From positions 124,001-188,000 of the forward strand of contig JAZGUH010000414.1 of the NCBI GenBank assembly GCA_037893225.1: a stretch of DNA of 64,000 nt. Direction: 5' to 3'. Source of the DNA: Hippasteria phrygiana (taxonomy: Eukaryota > Echinodermata > Asteroidea > Valvatida > Goniasteridae). The translations under genes were made by a program, and so were the position numbers. Position 1 is the first letter of the stretch, and every line of letters begins with the position of its first letter. Positions 46,501 through 58,818 of this stretch are shown piece by piece. A model generated the notes under the pieces. That model did not search any database. It saw nothing but the letters and a program-made list of their open reading frames with translations, and was not told the origin of the DNA.

Positions 46501-46885
46501 ACACATCCATGTTGAGTTGACAACCAGATCCTACGAAATGAACTTACTTAAAAACATTTTATGACTTATATTTTTGGGTGCATTAGAAATTATGGAAAGA
46601 TGTGTACAATTGGCTGAACAACAGTTTTTATATGACTTGATTTTAAGATTTTACAATCCATATGAACATTAAGTGGTTAAAAATCCGAACAGTTCCTATT
46701 AGTTTCCATTGTACTCATGCAAGTAAGGGCCCGAACTCTGCCGACTTGTGATTCATTTTGTTGGGCCACAATGTATGTCATGATGTTTACTTTATTTGAC
46801 ATTATTATTTGGATCGCAGCTTATTATCCTTGACTACGTGTATTTTGGATTGTTATGTTCTCTATTTTTCATCTTATGTGCTGTT
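43564..46885. other. unique interior of the CACTA-like element, no gene recognised
   Basis: AT-rich sequence. The longest minus-strand frame (44838-45143, 101 codons) has no domain I recognise and its neighbours are all short. No transposase motif was found on either strand. It could be captured host DNA. Confidence 0.4.
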
Positions 46886-46889
46886 TTAA

Positions 46890-47456
46890 AGGGACACATT
46901 GCTTTGGATTTTGCGATTTGGGCTTTAAAACTGAAATGGATATGGTTGGGAAGCTTTTTTAAAAGTAGAATATAAAGATTCACATAACTATCCCTTCAAG
47001 TTGCGTGGTTTTTGTTTAATTTTGTGACAAATAACGTACGGTCCGCCATAATTTGTGACTCCACAAAATGGCGGACGGTTGAAGTACGTTCTGTTGATCC
47101 ATTTTGATGTACTGTGGCACGGCGCGCAGCACTGGCGATATGTGTCGCGAGGTAGAGAATTGTACCTGGCGATCATTTGATAGGTTCACAAGGCCACTGG
47201 CTGCAGCGCCAGCCTAAAGACTCTTACAGCGTATTTTGCGCATTATTTAGACGGTGGTATTTACTACTGGAAATAAGTCTATGTTTCGCGGGTCAGATGT
47301 CAGGGGTCAGCGACCAATTTTTTGTTTTGTAATCACCACTCACTATATTTACAACACATTATACATGTTTTTTTGCATGAACAACTCTTATAAAAGATAA
47401 GGAACATTTCCAAACAGCAACATTTCATGACATTTGAAGGCAATTTACGTGTCCCT
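46890..47456. mobile_element. TTAA-flanked MITE (AGGGACAC ends) inside the CACTA-like element
   Basis: TTAA at 46886-46889 and 47457-47460 flank inverted ends AGGGACACATTGC and GCAATTTACGTGTCCCT. TTAA duplications with GGGACA ends are seen in Kolobok-type and some piggyBac-type elements. It is noncoding. It inserted after the host element formed. Confidence 0.7.
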
Positions 47457-48049
47457 TTAATTGTTAGATATATCCAAGTGGTCTAGAATTTAGAAACTCT
47501 AAAAACATGGTTGATAATATATACACGTGTACTTTGCATATGTCCAATTCAAGTAGCCTTTTTATCAAAAGATTACATGAAAACCTATGCATGTACATGT
47601 ACTTTTTCTTAGAATTTGTTGCACTACATCATGAAGGACGGAAGGAATAGAGCAGGCTGTGATGGCTCAAGATACATGTACTTGGCTGATTTGAACAAAT
47701 GGAGTACCAGAAGTACATGTACTGGTACATTGTTCTGTTTACATGCACACAGGGCCACCTACACACAGTTTGTATACTACATGTGTGATGTGTAGGTGCA
47801 TGCTGGCATCTTCCTCAGCCAGTTTCCAGGAATTGCCCATTCAAACCCCACTACTTAATTCCTCTTATCAGTTGTGTCAGTGTTTGTTATGCAGATCAGG
47901 AGAGCCATAAAACCTGCATGTACATGTACATGTATGCATGCCCATAGGTGTGCATCATGTACTGTACATGTATGCTGAAATGCCTGCTCACTTTTACAGT
48001 ACACTACACTGCAATGCCCTTATTTTTAGTATTGAAAACAATGCTTGAA

Positions 48050-51000
48050 GCATGTTTCTTCCCATATGTGATTGGGTAGGATTTTGTCATCTCACGTCAA
48101 GTTTCATAACAGTCGACCCATCGGTGCTCATTTTAGAGCCAAAAAGCTAAATTTAATTATTATACTTTATTATTTGAAACAAGTACCGGTACCCTAAAAA
48201 TGTAATGTTTGGCCATAACATTTGAAATTTTGCATGAAGGTCCTTTTTCTTCCCTTATGTGATTGGGTAGGTTGTTGCGACATCTCGCGTTAAGTTTCAT
48301 AAGAGTGGACGCATCGCTGCTCATTTTAGAGCCAAAAACCTAAAAAATTTAAGTTTAGTTTTATACTTGGAACAATATAATGGAACAAGTACCAAAAAGG
48401 TCATTTTTGGCCATAAAATTTGAAATTTTCAATGAAGGTCCTTTTTCTTCCAGTATATGATTGGGTAGGTGGTTGCGACATCTCACGTCAAGTTTTATAA
48501 AAATCAACTCATCGGTGCTCATTTTAGAGCCAAAAACCAAAATTGTATTATCGTACTCACTACCAGTACCCTAAAAGGTAATTTTTGGCCATAAAATTTG
48601 AAATTTTGCATGAAGTTCCTTTTTCTTCCCATATGTGATTGGGTAGGTTGTTGCGACATCTCACGTCGAGTTTTATAAAAAATAACTCATCGGTGCTCAT
48701 TTTAGACCCAAAAAGCAAAATGTCATCATTATACTCTATAGAACAAGTACCCTAAAAGGTCATTTTTGGCCATAAAATTTGAAATTTTCAATGAAGGTCC
48801 TTTTTCTTCCAGTATATGATTGGGTAAGTTGTTGCGACATCTCACGTCGAGTTTTATAGAAATCAACCTATCGGTGGTCATTTTAGACCCAAAAAGCAAA
48901 ATGTCATCATTATACTCTATATAAAATGGAACAAGTACCCTAAAAGGTAATTTTTGGCCATAAAATTTGAAATTTTCAATAAAGGTCCTTTTTCTTCCAG
49001 TATATGATTGGGTAGGTTGTTGCGACATCTCACGTCAAGTTTTATAAAAATCAACTCATCGGTGCTCATTTTAGAGCCAAAAACCAAAATTGTATTATTG
49101 TACTCACTACCAGTACCCTAAAAGGTCATTTTTGGCCATAAAATTTGAAATTTTGCATGAAGTTCCTTTTTCTTCCCATATGTGATTGGGTAGGTTGTTG
49201 CGACATCTCACGTCGAGTTTTATAAAAAATAACTCATCGGTGCTCATTTTAGACCCAAAAAGCAAAATGTCATCATTATACTCTATAAATGGAACAAGTA
49301 CCCTAAAAGGTCATTTTTGGCCATAAAATTTGAAATTTTCAATGAAGGTCCTTTTTCTTCCAGTATATGATTGGGTAGGTTGTTGCGACATCTCACGTCG
49401 AGTTTTATAGAAATCAACCTATCGGTGGTCATTTTAGACCCAAAAAGCAAAATGTCATCATTATACTCTATATAAAATGGAACAAGTACCCTAAAAGGTA
49501 ATTTTTGGCCATAAAATTTGAAATTTTCAATAAAGGTCCTTTTTCTTCCAGTATATGATTGGGTAGGTTGTTGCGACATCTCACGTCAAGTTTCATAACA
49601 GTGGACTCATCGGTGCTCATTTTAGACCCAAAAAGCAAAATGTCATCATTATACTCTATAGAACAAGTACCCTAAAAGGTCATTTTTGGCCATAAAATTT
49701 GAAATTTTCAATGAAGTTCCTTTTTCTTCCCATATGTGATTGGGTAGGTTGTTGCGACATCTCACGTCGAGTTTTATAAAAATCAACTCATCGGTGCTCA
49801 TTTTAGAGCCAAAAACCAAAATTGTATTATCGTACTCACTACCAGTACCCTAAAAGGTAATTTTTGGCCATAAAATTTGAAATTTTGCATGAAGTTCCTT
49901 TTTCTTCCCATATGTGATTGGGTAGGTTGTTGCGACATCTCACGTCGAGTTTTATAAAAAATAACTCATCGGTGCTCATTTTAGACCCAAAAAGCAAAAT
50001 GTCATCATTATACTCTATAGAACAAGTACCCTAAAAGGTCATTTTTGGCCATAAAATTTGAAATTTTCAATGAAGGTCCTTTTTCTTCCAGTATATGATT
50101 GGGTAAGTTGTTGCGACATCTCACGTCGAGTTTTATAGAAATCAACCTATCGGTGGTCATTTTAGACCCAAAAAGCAAAATGTCATCATTATACTCTATA
50201 TAAAATGGAACAAGTACCCTAAAAGGTAATTTTTGGCCATAAAATTTGAAATTTTCAATAAAGGTCCTTTTTCTTCCAGTATATGATTGGGTAGGTTGTT
50301 GCGACATCTCACGTCAAGTTTTATAAAAATCAACTCATCGGTGCTCATTTTAGAGCCAAAAACCAAAATTGTATTATTGTACTCACTACCAGTACCCTAA
50401 AAGGTCATTTTTGGCCATAAAATTTGAAATTTTGCATGAAGTTCCTTTTTCTTCCCATATGTGATTGGGTAGGTTGTTGCGACATCTCACGTCGAGTTTT
50501 ATAAAAAATAACTCATCGGTGCTCATTTTAGACCCAAAAAGCAAAATGTCATCATTATACTCTATAAATGGAACAAGTACCCTAAAAGGTCATTTTTGGC
50601 CATAAAATTTGAAATTTTCAATGAAGGTCCTTTTTCTTCCAGTATATGATTGGGTAGGTTGTTGCGACATCTCACGTCGAGTTTTATAGAAATCAACCTA
50701 TCGGTGGTCATTTTAGACCCAAAAAGCAAAATGTCATCATTATACTCTATATAAAATGGAACAAGTACCCTAAAAGGTAATTTTTGGCCATAAAATTTGA
50801 AATTTTCAATAAAGGTCCTTTTTCTTCCAGTATATGATTGGGTAGGTTGTTGCGACATCTCACGTCAAGTTTCATAACAGTGGACTCATCGGTGCTCATT
50901 TTAGACCCAAAAAGCAAAATGTCATCATTATACTCTATAGAACAAGTACCCTAAAAGGTCATTTTTGGCCATAAAATTTGAAATTTTCAATGAAGTTCCT

Positions 51001-53598
51001 TTTTCTTCCCATATGTGATTGGGTAGGTTGTTGCGACATCTCACGTCGAGTTTTATAAAAAATAACTCATCGCTGCTCATTTTAGACCCAAAAAGCAAAA
51101 TGTCATCATTATACTCTATAAATAGAACAAGTACCCTAAAAGGTCATTTTTGGCCATAAAATTTGAAATTTTCAATGAAGGTCCTTTTTCTTCCAGTATA
51201 TGATTGGGTAGGTTGTTGCGACATCTCACGTCGAGTTTTATAGAAATCAACCTATCGGTGGTCATTTTAGACCCAAAAAGCAAAATGTCATCATTATACT
51301 CTATATAAAATGGAACAAGTACCCTAAAAGGTAATTTTTGGCCATAAAATTTGAAATTTTCAATAAAAGGTCCTTTTTCTTCCAGTATATGATTGGGTAG
51401 GTTGTTGCGACATCTCACGTCAAGTTTCATAAGAGTGGACGCATCGCTGCTTATTTTAGAGCCAAAAACCTAAAAAATGTAAGTTTAGTTTTATACTTGG
51501 AACAATATATACCATGGAACAAGTACCCTAAAAGGTCATTTTTGGACATAACATTTTAAATTTTCAATGAAGGTCCTTTTTCTTCCCATATGTGATTGGG
51601 TAGGTTGTTGCGACATCTCATGTCAAGTTTCATATTACAGTGAACGCATCAGTGCTCATTTTAGAGCCAAAAACCAAAATTTCATGATTGTACTTTAATA
51701 ATTGAACAAGTACCGGTACCCTAAAAAGTCATTTTTTGCCATAACATTCGAAATTTTTAATGAAAGTCCTTTTTCTTCCAGTGTATGATTGGGTAGGTTG
51801 TTGCGACATCTCACGTCAAGTTTCATAACAGTGGACTCATCGGTGCTCATTTTAGAGCCAAAAACCAAAATTGTATTATTGTACTCACTACCAGTACCCT
51901 AAAAGGTCATTTTTGGCCATAAAATTTGAAATTTTGCATGAAGTTCCTTTTTCTTCCCATATGTGATTGGGTAGGTTGTTGCGACATCTCACGTCGAGTT
52001 TTATAGAAATCAACCTATCGGTGGTCATTTTAGACCCAAAAAGCAAAATGTCATCATTATACTCTATATAAAATGGAACAAGTACCCTAAAAGGTCATTT
52101 TTGGCCATAAAATTTGAAATTTTCAATAAAGGTCCTTTTTCTTCCAGTATATGATTGGGTAGGTTGTTGCGACATCTCACGTCAAGTTTCATAAGAGTGG
52201 ACGCATCGCTGCTTATTTTAGAGCCAAAAACCTAAACAAATTAAGTTTAGTTTTATACTTGGAACAATATATACCATGGAACAAGTACCCTAAAAGGTCA
52301 TTTTTGGACATAACATTTTAAATTTTCAATGAAGGTCCTTTTTCTTCCCATATGTGATTGGGTAGGTTGTTGCGACATCTCATGTCAAGTTTCATATTAC
52401 AGTGAACGCATCGGTGCTCATTTTAGAGCCAAAAACCAAAATTTCATGATTGTACTTTAATAATTGAACAAGTACCGGTACCCTAAAAAGACATTTTTTG
52501 CCATAACATTCAAAATTTTTAATGAAAGTCCTTTTTCTTCCAGTATATGATTGGGTAGGTTGTTGCGACATCTCACGTCAAGTTTCATAACAGTGGACTC
52601 ATCGGTGCTCATTTTAGAGCCAAAAACCAAAATTGTATTATTGTACTCACTACCAGTACCCTAAAAGGTCATTTTTGGCCATAAAATTTGAAATTTTGCA
52701 TGAAGTTCCTTTTTCTTCCCACATGTGATTGGGTAGGTTGTTGCGACATTTCACGTCGAGTTTTATAAAAATTAACTCATCGGTGCTCATTTTAGACCCA
52801 AAAAGCAAAATGTCATCATTATACTCTATAAATGGAACAAGTACCCTAAAAGGTCATTTTTGGCCATAAAATTTGAAATTTTCAATGAAGGTCCTTTTTC
52901 TTCCAGTATATGATTGGGTAGGTTGTTGCGACATCTCACGTCAAGTTTTATAAAAATCAACTCATCGGTGCTCATTTTAGAGCCAAAAACCAAAATTTCA
53001 TGATTGTACTTTAATAATTGAACAAGTACCGGTACCCTAAAAAGTCATTTTTTGCCATAACATTCGAAATTTTTAATGAAGGTCCTTTTTCTTCCAGTAT
53101 ATGATTGGGTAGGTTGTTGCGACATCTCACGTCAAGTTTCATAACAGTGGACTCATCGGTGCTCATTTTAGAGCCAAAAACCAAAATTGTATTATTGTAC
53201 TCACTACCAGTACCCTAAAAGGTCATTTTTGGCCATACAATTTGAAATTTTGCATGAAGTTCCTTTTTCTTCCCATATGTGATTGGGTAGGTTGTTGCGA
53301 CATCTCACGTCGAGTTTTATAAAAAATAACTCATCGGTGCTCATTTTAGACCCAAAAAGCAAAATGTCATCATTATACTCTATAAATAGAACAAGTACCC
53401 TAAAAGGTCATTTTTGGCCATAAAATTTGAAATTTTGCATGAAGTTCCTTTTTCTTCCCATATGTGATTGGGTAGGTTGTTGCGACATCTCAAGTCGAGT
53501 TTCATAAAAGTCAACTCATCGGTGCTCATTTTAGACCCAAAAAGCAAAATGTCATCATTATACTCTATAAATTGAACAAGTACCCTAAAAGGTCATTT
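48050..53598. repeat. satellite-like tandem array, about 30 units of about 180-187 bp
   Basis: Units contain CTTTTTCTTCC, TATGTGATTGGGTAGGTTGT, TGCGACATCTCACGTC, CATCGGTGCTCATTTTAGA and CCTAAAAGGTCATTTTTGGC. Copies at the left edge (48050-48480) and right edge are more diverged than those in the middle. A 7-unit block of 1279 bp is present twice in near identity (about 48500-49780 and 49780-51060). Open frames of 98-104 codons recur on the minus strand but follow the unit structure and are not genes. Confidence 0.9.
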
Positions 53599-54324
53599 GA
53601 GGAAAATCTATTACCTTGACTTCAAAAGACCCAGGAAAACGATCTTCCAAGATCTAGTTTCAGAGAGTATCAATCAAATCAATATCATTAAATTGTTTTA
53701 ACAGGCGTTTTCTACCTCTATGTGTCAACACTAATAATAATGCCCTACATATGTAGCTACTGGTACACACAACAGAACATGTACATTGTGTACCGGTACA
53801 TGTAATCATAATGGTAAGCATGGTCTGGCTACAGACAAACTAATTATCTTGGCCACTGTTGACCCATAATTAATTGGTAAACATAGCTGTTATAGTCAGG
53901 GATTATTATCTTGGCTTTATGGCTGTGCGCCTCACCACAAGGATGTGATATTAAATGATAGAGCTGTCAATCCCCTTTGACAGATGTGATCTTTGACTAG
54001 TGGGCAACCAGGATGTGATATTGGGGTTTATGACTTAATCCTGGATGTGATTTTGAAGAGGTGTGAAAACACGATGTGATTTTAGCTAGGGCCCAGACAC
54101 TGGATGTGATTTTAGTTAAGTGGCCAGACAGTGGATGTGATTTTGGCAAGGTGCTAACACAGGATGTGATCTTGGACTTTAACGACTTAATCCTGGATGT
54201 GATTTCTGGCTCGGATGTGATTTTGGATAATCCCTGCCAAAATCACATTCTAGCTCCAATATCACATCCACCAAAATCACCTTTCCATTTTTGTAGAGAA
54301 ATCACATCCAGGCCATTCACAGTG
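53598..54324 (-). repeat. right terminal inverted repeat of the CACTA-like element
   Basis: It is the inverse of 42850-43563. It begins directly where the satellite array ends (GGTCATTTGAGG) and ends in CACAGTG before TAA. GGATGTGATTTT-type motifs cluster between 53940 and 54310. Confidence 0.85.
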
Positions 54325-54336
54325 TAATTAACACCT

Positions 54337-54892
54337 CAACAAAAGTATTAAAGTTCTTACCTAAATGAATCTGTATATTTCCTAAGATGTACACAGGATT
54401 TTTGTTGGTAACCTTGGTGGAGCTAGATCATCAGTGGGACCCATGGAACAAATACTGAAACTGCCATACCTATGCATGAATGAGCAGAGTGTAAAGGTGA
54501 AATTGACAGTTTAAAACACTTCAAAAATTGCAGATTGGTATGTGTCCAGTGCAGGCATAATTCAACAGTCAGTTCGACTTTATCAGTGCCAATTTAGCAA
54601 AAGAATGCCTCGATCGCCTGTAGATACAGAGGGCAATTGCAATAGGCCTCCTGGAGGCTCATACACCAGTATTAAAACGCAAGTTTGAATGAGAGTACAT
54701 GTAGGTCCAAATGCAATAAGAAAACATTTTGAAATTTTTGAAGTGTCAATATCTCCTTTAAACTCTGCTCATTCATGCATAACAGTATAGGTATGGGTCC
54801 CACTGATGATCTAGCGCCACCAAGGTCAATACAAATCCTGAGTACATCTTAGGAAATATAAATATTCATTTAGGGGGAACTAACTTTTGTTG
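54337..54892. mobile_element. 556-bp MITE with long inverted ends, next to the CACTA-like element
   Basis: CAACAAAAG at the left faces CTTTTGTTG at the right. The arms, at least 110 bp, share CTAAATGAAT, TTTCCTAAGATGTAC, ACCTTGGTGG and GATCATCAGTGGGACCCAT with their inverses. It starts 12 bp after the end of the larger element. It is noncoding. Confidence 0.7.
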
Positions 54893-55296
54893 CAGCGTTT
54901 AGTAATCAAGCTTAAACCTATGTTATAGCAAGTCAACACACTATAAGCATATCTTCATTCTACTAATGCTCTTTTCAGCTTTGAAGGAAAAAGTAATCGC
55001 ATGGCAGTATAACCATTTACAAATAAGAGGTTAATGTATGTATTTAGTTTGTCACAACCTGAAGAGATTCAATAAAAATATATATATCTTCTCTACAATG
55101 TTACAACTACTTTTTGAAGTACAATGAATGGATATGAATAATGACTGTACCAGCACCGGTAGTAATCTGGAGGTCACTCTTGCCCATTTCTCTGGTGATT
55201 TTGTTCAATGCTGAATAAATAGCAATCCGTACACACCGTGATGCGTTCAACCTGAATATTTTTCACATCTGGCCTTTGTAACAATTCACTTGCAAA
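54893..55296. other. intergenic DNA without recognised feature
   Basis: No gene, array or paired inverted ends were seen in this stretch. Confidence 0.35.
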
Positions 55297-55871
55297 TGGT
55301 CATTCCACCAGGTTGGGACACAGTGTGACATTTATCCATATATCTTTAAAAGTACTATTACATTTGATTCAGTTATTTCATGTAACATCAGTCTTTGGGT
55401 GGGAAATATTTTTTTAAGTTTTAAATCATGTAAATTATATTTTACCAAAAATATGATTAAAAACATGCTTCAGTTTGACATAACCAGTTTGACGTAACAG
55501 GACACGTCCATATTTCTATTTTTGTGTTTTTTCAACACTTCAAATATAAATATGGGAAATTCACCATGTGTACTAATTAAAAGATATACCATGCAACACA
55601 AGAACACTTTCTTTATGGTAGTCAGTGTCCAAATATAGCAGAGACAGCAAAAACAGACGTGAGAGTGGACGTAACATGGACACTGTCCACTGTTACGTCC
55701 ACACATGCATGTTTTTATTGTTCTTGCTGTTTCTGAGCTATTTGGACACTGGCAACCATAACAAAAAGTGTTTTTTGGGTGTTTTTTAGTTAGTACATGT
55801 ACATATAGTAAGTTGCATAATTATTTATTTAATGACGAAAAATTAAGGCAGTCTGGACGTAACATTTAGTA

Positions 55872-56786
55872 TTATACAACACCTGAATAAATCCCCGCCA
55901 TCCGATTGGTGGAGAGTCGATCACGTGCATTGAATTATTCGACCCATCACACGACGCGAACCCGCCCCGCCTAATACGTTCTATCACATGGGTCTATCAC
56001 ATGGTGCGCGCGCATTGATAGAACCCAAAAACTTTTTTAATTTCACGGTCACTAGGTGGCGCTACAACAGCGCTGTCATTCACACAACATGGCGGCCAAG
56101 TTACCCGAACTGCCGCGGTTTGTTCTCCTAACAGACGACGAAATATTGTAACTTGTAAGCAATGCTGACGCTCCAAATACAAAGAGACAAATCAAATATG
56201 CAGTGAAACGATTAGATGAATTTGCTAGACACGCAGGAACAACAATTGAAGCTTTAACTAATTCGGAACTCGACAATTTTTTGTCCCGGTTTTATGCGGG
56301 ACTGAGAAAGGAAAACGGCACGTTGTACACAAAGAAATTCATGCATGCAATCCGCATTTTTAACTTTTCTGGACTAGTACAGTTGTAAACTTCCATAAAT
56401 TGGATATGAAAGTGCATTAATTGGTTACTGAAAGTTCTGAATTTGTGAAACAGCTTTTTAACAATTCTGAACAGTTTGATCTTCAACACTTCGGAACGGA
56501 TATTTTTAGATGACATTCTGCATCTGAAGTGAATAATTCTTCTGAACTTGTTGAAAAACAGTGAAAATTTTTAACTGTTTGAGACTTTTCGAGACAGCAA
56601 TTAGTTACTGGAAGTTCTGAATTTGTGAAACAGTTTTTTACAATTCTGAACAGTTTTTAACTTGAATAAAATGCATTGAAAGTGTTCCCCCAGCTATCAG
56701 TGTTACTACATGTTTCTTACATTTATGTAAGCACCAGTTTACAAGTTACCAATCAGATGACGAGAATTTATTCAGGCGTTGTATAA
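55872..56786. mobile_element. 915-bp TIR element carrying a broken recombinase-like fragment
   Basis: TTATACAACACCTGAATAAA and the inverse TTTATTCAGGCGTTGTATAA define the ends; the inverted similarity continues through CCATCCGATTGGT/ACCAATCAGATGACG. Two almost identical stretches (TGGTTACTGAAAGTTCTGAA near 56421 and AGTTACTGGAAGTTCTGAAT near 56602) lie downstream of the coding fragment. No clear target duplication. Confidence 0.6.
56089..56388 (+). pseudogene. Crypton/KIAA1958-like N-terminal fragment with in-frame stop
   Basis: From the ATG at 56089 (MAAKLPELPRFVLLTDDEIL) the frame hits TAA at 56149-56151, then continues open in the same frame to 56388. The part after the stop reads APNTKRQIKYAVKRLDEFA, then ELDNFLSRFYAGLRKENGTL. 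This pattern resembles the N-terminal segment of Crypton-derived recombinase-like proteins (KIAA1958, QRICH1, ZMYM families), which precedes their tyrosine recombinase-like domain. The similarity ends near residue 90 and no catalytic domain follows. Without the stop it would be about 99 residues, so the fragment is both truncated and interrupted. The family link is by motif memory only. Confidence 0.45.
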
Positions 56787-56821
56787 AACAAAAAATGAAT
56801 GTTTCACATTCGTGCGATGGA

Positions 56822-56920
56822 AAGAATAATTTCATTCGGTGACAGATGGCATGTTCTATTCCACTCGGCTTCGCCTCGTGGAATAGAACATGCCATCTGT
56901 CACCTCATGAAATTATTCTT
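56822..56920. repeat. perfect-arm hairpin
   Basis: AAGAATAATTTCA plus GGTGACAGATGGCATGTTCT and TATTCCAC are followed, after a short GC-rich loop (TCGGCTTCGCCTC), by the inverse sequence. The arms are about 40 bp with few mismatches. It lies near the inner right arm of the 55297-57535 element. Confidence 0.75.
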
Positions 56921-57535
56921 ACCATCACACTCATAAACATTCATTATTTGTATACTAACATGGTGTGACATGAAAATGCACATTTCCATTTTGTAACATT
57001 TTCAACATTTATATAAATAATTATGCAAACTCACTCTGTATACTAATTACAAAACACAAACTGCAACACAAAAAACAATTGTTATGATATTCAATATCCA
57101 AATGCAGCACAACAGCAGAAATATATGTATGGTCATGGTCTAACATGGTGTCCATGTTACGTCTGCACCGATTCTTCAAATTCTTGCTATTTGTGCTATG
57201 TTTGGACACTGACTGCCGTAAAAAAGGTGTTTCATTGTTGCATAGTGTGTCTTTTAATTATTGTACATAATAAATTTTCCATATTAATTTATTAAAGTGT
57301 TAAAAAACCACAACAATTTAAATGTTGGACACGGTGTCCATGTTACGTCTATTTTACATTAAAAAAAACACATTTTTATCATATTTTTGTAAAAATATAA
57401 CTTACATGATTGAAACTTTCTCAAATAATCTCACACCCAAAGACGAATGTCACATGAAATAACTGAATTAAATGTAATGATGGTTTTAATGATATGGTCA
57501 TATACACACTGTGTCCCAAGCTGGTGGAATGACCC

Positions 57536-58374
57536 AAATACATACACTTACAACATTGTACAAGGGTGAGATCTGAGGAAAACAAAAAACATCCACAAAA
57601 CATTTGAGGCATTTAGTTTGTGTGGTGTTGCTGTAACATGCATACAAACAAAATGCATTTTTCTACTGAAAGATACAGTTCAAAATTGCAAGAAATAGAG
57701 TCAATAGAATGAAAAGAAGCCCGTTTCAGGTTGCAGAGGTCACTTTGGAATGATAAAAACAATTTAAGGACCAAACAAATCTTCTGGAAATTTCACCAAA
57801 AATCCCGAATTCAGGAAAATCTAGAGAAATCTCACCCCTGCAAAGCAATTGATTTTTGTTAAAGTTCTGCTTGAATAAAGCCATAAAAACTGTAATATTT
57901 CCCTTTCTTTCTTAGTTGAACATACGTTGTAGTTGTCAATACCATGAATGAATTTGTTCAATAGCACTCTGCGTTTAGCATGAGAGCCTTGCTTTCATCC
58001 CGGCAGTGCATGCACAGCTAGACGGGGCTCATGTGAAATTTGTCTATTATTCTATGACTTGTTCCACAGCTTATTACATGCAAAGCAGTAGGACATAATG
58101 TAGTGTAATCTAAATCCATTCAACACAATATTATATATTCTATTATTATTTTTACATCAAAATACCTGGAACTCAAAAATATACTGAACAAAATATTCTA
58201 GGATAAATATACAAATATTAATCTAACATTACTTCTAAAGAAATATTCACAGTTCTGTACTTTTCTGTTTGTCTATATTGCGAATATGTCAGCAAAGGTT
58301 TCAAGTGCTTATAAAAATATACCCAAGTAACACATTTCTAATACATGTACCTGATTTAGATGTACATGTACATA
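57536..58374. other. intergenic DNA without recognised feature
   Basis: AT-rich sequence with short broken frames. I see no gene and no paired inverted ends. Confidence 0.35.
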
Positions 58375-58818
58375 TGTGACCCGCTCTGGAAAAAGGTATA
58401 TTATGTCGCAAAATATGAAAAATGAGTTTTATGTATGTTTAGAAAGCTCGCAATGTAAGCTTTCATTTGGTACATGATAGAGCTCCAAAGCCCTTTCCAT
58501 TCTGGAGATATCGCGTTTTTGCATATTACTTAGCTCTATGGAGTTCAAATTGCACAACAGAGAAAACAGGCTTTGAAATAGCTAGTTCTAATACAATGCA
58601 ATGGAACAATGCACTCTAAAAAAAATATTTTTTCACTTTATTCACTGAAATCAACATTGTTGTGCACCCAACTTGAAACTTTAGATATTTAAGACGTCAT
58701 TAAATACAAAAACTAAAAATAAATTTTTACGAAAAATGTCACCCTCTCAATGTTAAAAGGACCATTACACGTAAATGCATAGTGCGACTTATATCACCTT
58801 TTTCTGGAGCGGGTCACA
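58375..58818. mobile_element. TGTGACCCGCTCTGG MITE, second subfamily, copy 5
   Basis: Exact TGTGACCCGCTCTGGAAAAA ends in inverse, flanked by TA. It closely matches 39301-39743 along its length. It is noncoding. Confidence 0.85.

Larger units (their letters stand above)
42850..54324. mobile_element. 11.5-kb CACTA-like (EnSpm type) element, nonautonomous
   Basis: The left end CACTGTGAATGGCCTGG and right end CCAGGCCATTCACAGTG are exact inverses and are flanked by TAA at 42847-42849 and 54325-54327. Inverted repeats extend about 715 bp inward on each side (to about 43563 and from about 53598). Each arm carries about a dozen GATGTGAT/ATCACATC motifs, as expected of the subterminal binding sites of CACTA transposons. 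CACTR ends with a 3-bp duplication are the mark of that superfamily. No transposase is readable in the interior. It holds about 3.3 kb of unknown DNA, a TTAA-flanked MITE and a long satellite-like array. Confidence 0.85.
55297..57535. mobile_element. 2.2-kb fold-back type element with nested element
   Basis: TGGTCATTCCACCAGGTTGG at the left faces CTGGTGGAATGACCC at the right. The arms also share GGGACACAGTGTG, TTCAGTTATTTCATGT, CGTCTTTGGGTG-type blocks and further inward GTCCAAATATAGC/GTTTGGACACTG. Each arm is about 500 bp and holds its own internal palindrome (GGACGTAACATGG facing CTGTTACGTCC at 55672-55702). The centre is filled by the element 55872-56786. Confidence 0.65.

Noticed and set aside
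48729..51430. Five minus-strand open frames of 98-104 codons, some identical, in the satellite array
   Set aside because: They follow the tandem unit structure exactly, have no start context or domain, and stay open only because some unit combinations are multiples of three bases.
48050..53598. CRISPR-like appearance of a regular repeat array
   Set aside because: Units are about 180 bp with no unique spacers, and the genome is clearly animal.
42850..54324. Polinton/Maverick element
   Set aside because: Polintons start AG, have 6-bp duplications and carry polymerase, integrase and capsid genes; none of these is seen here.
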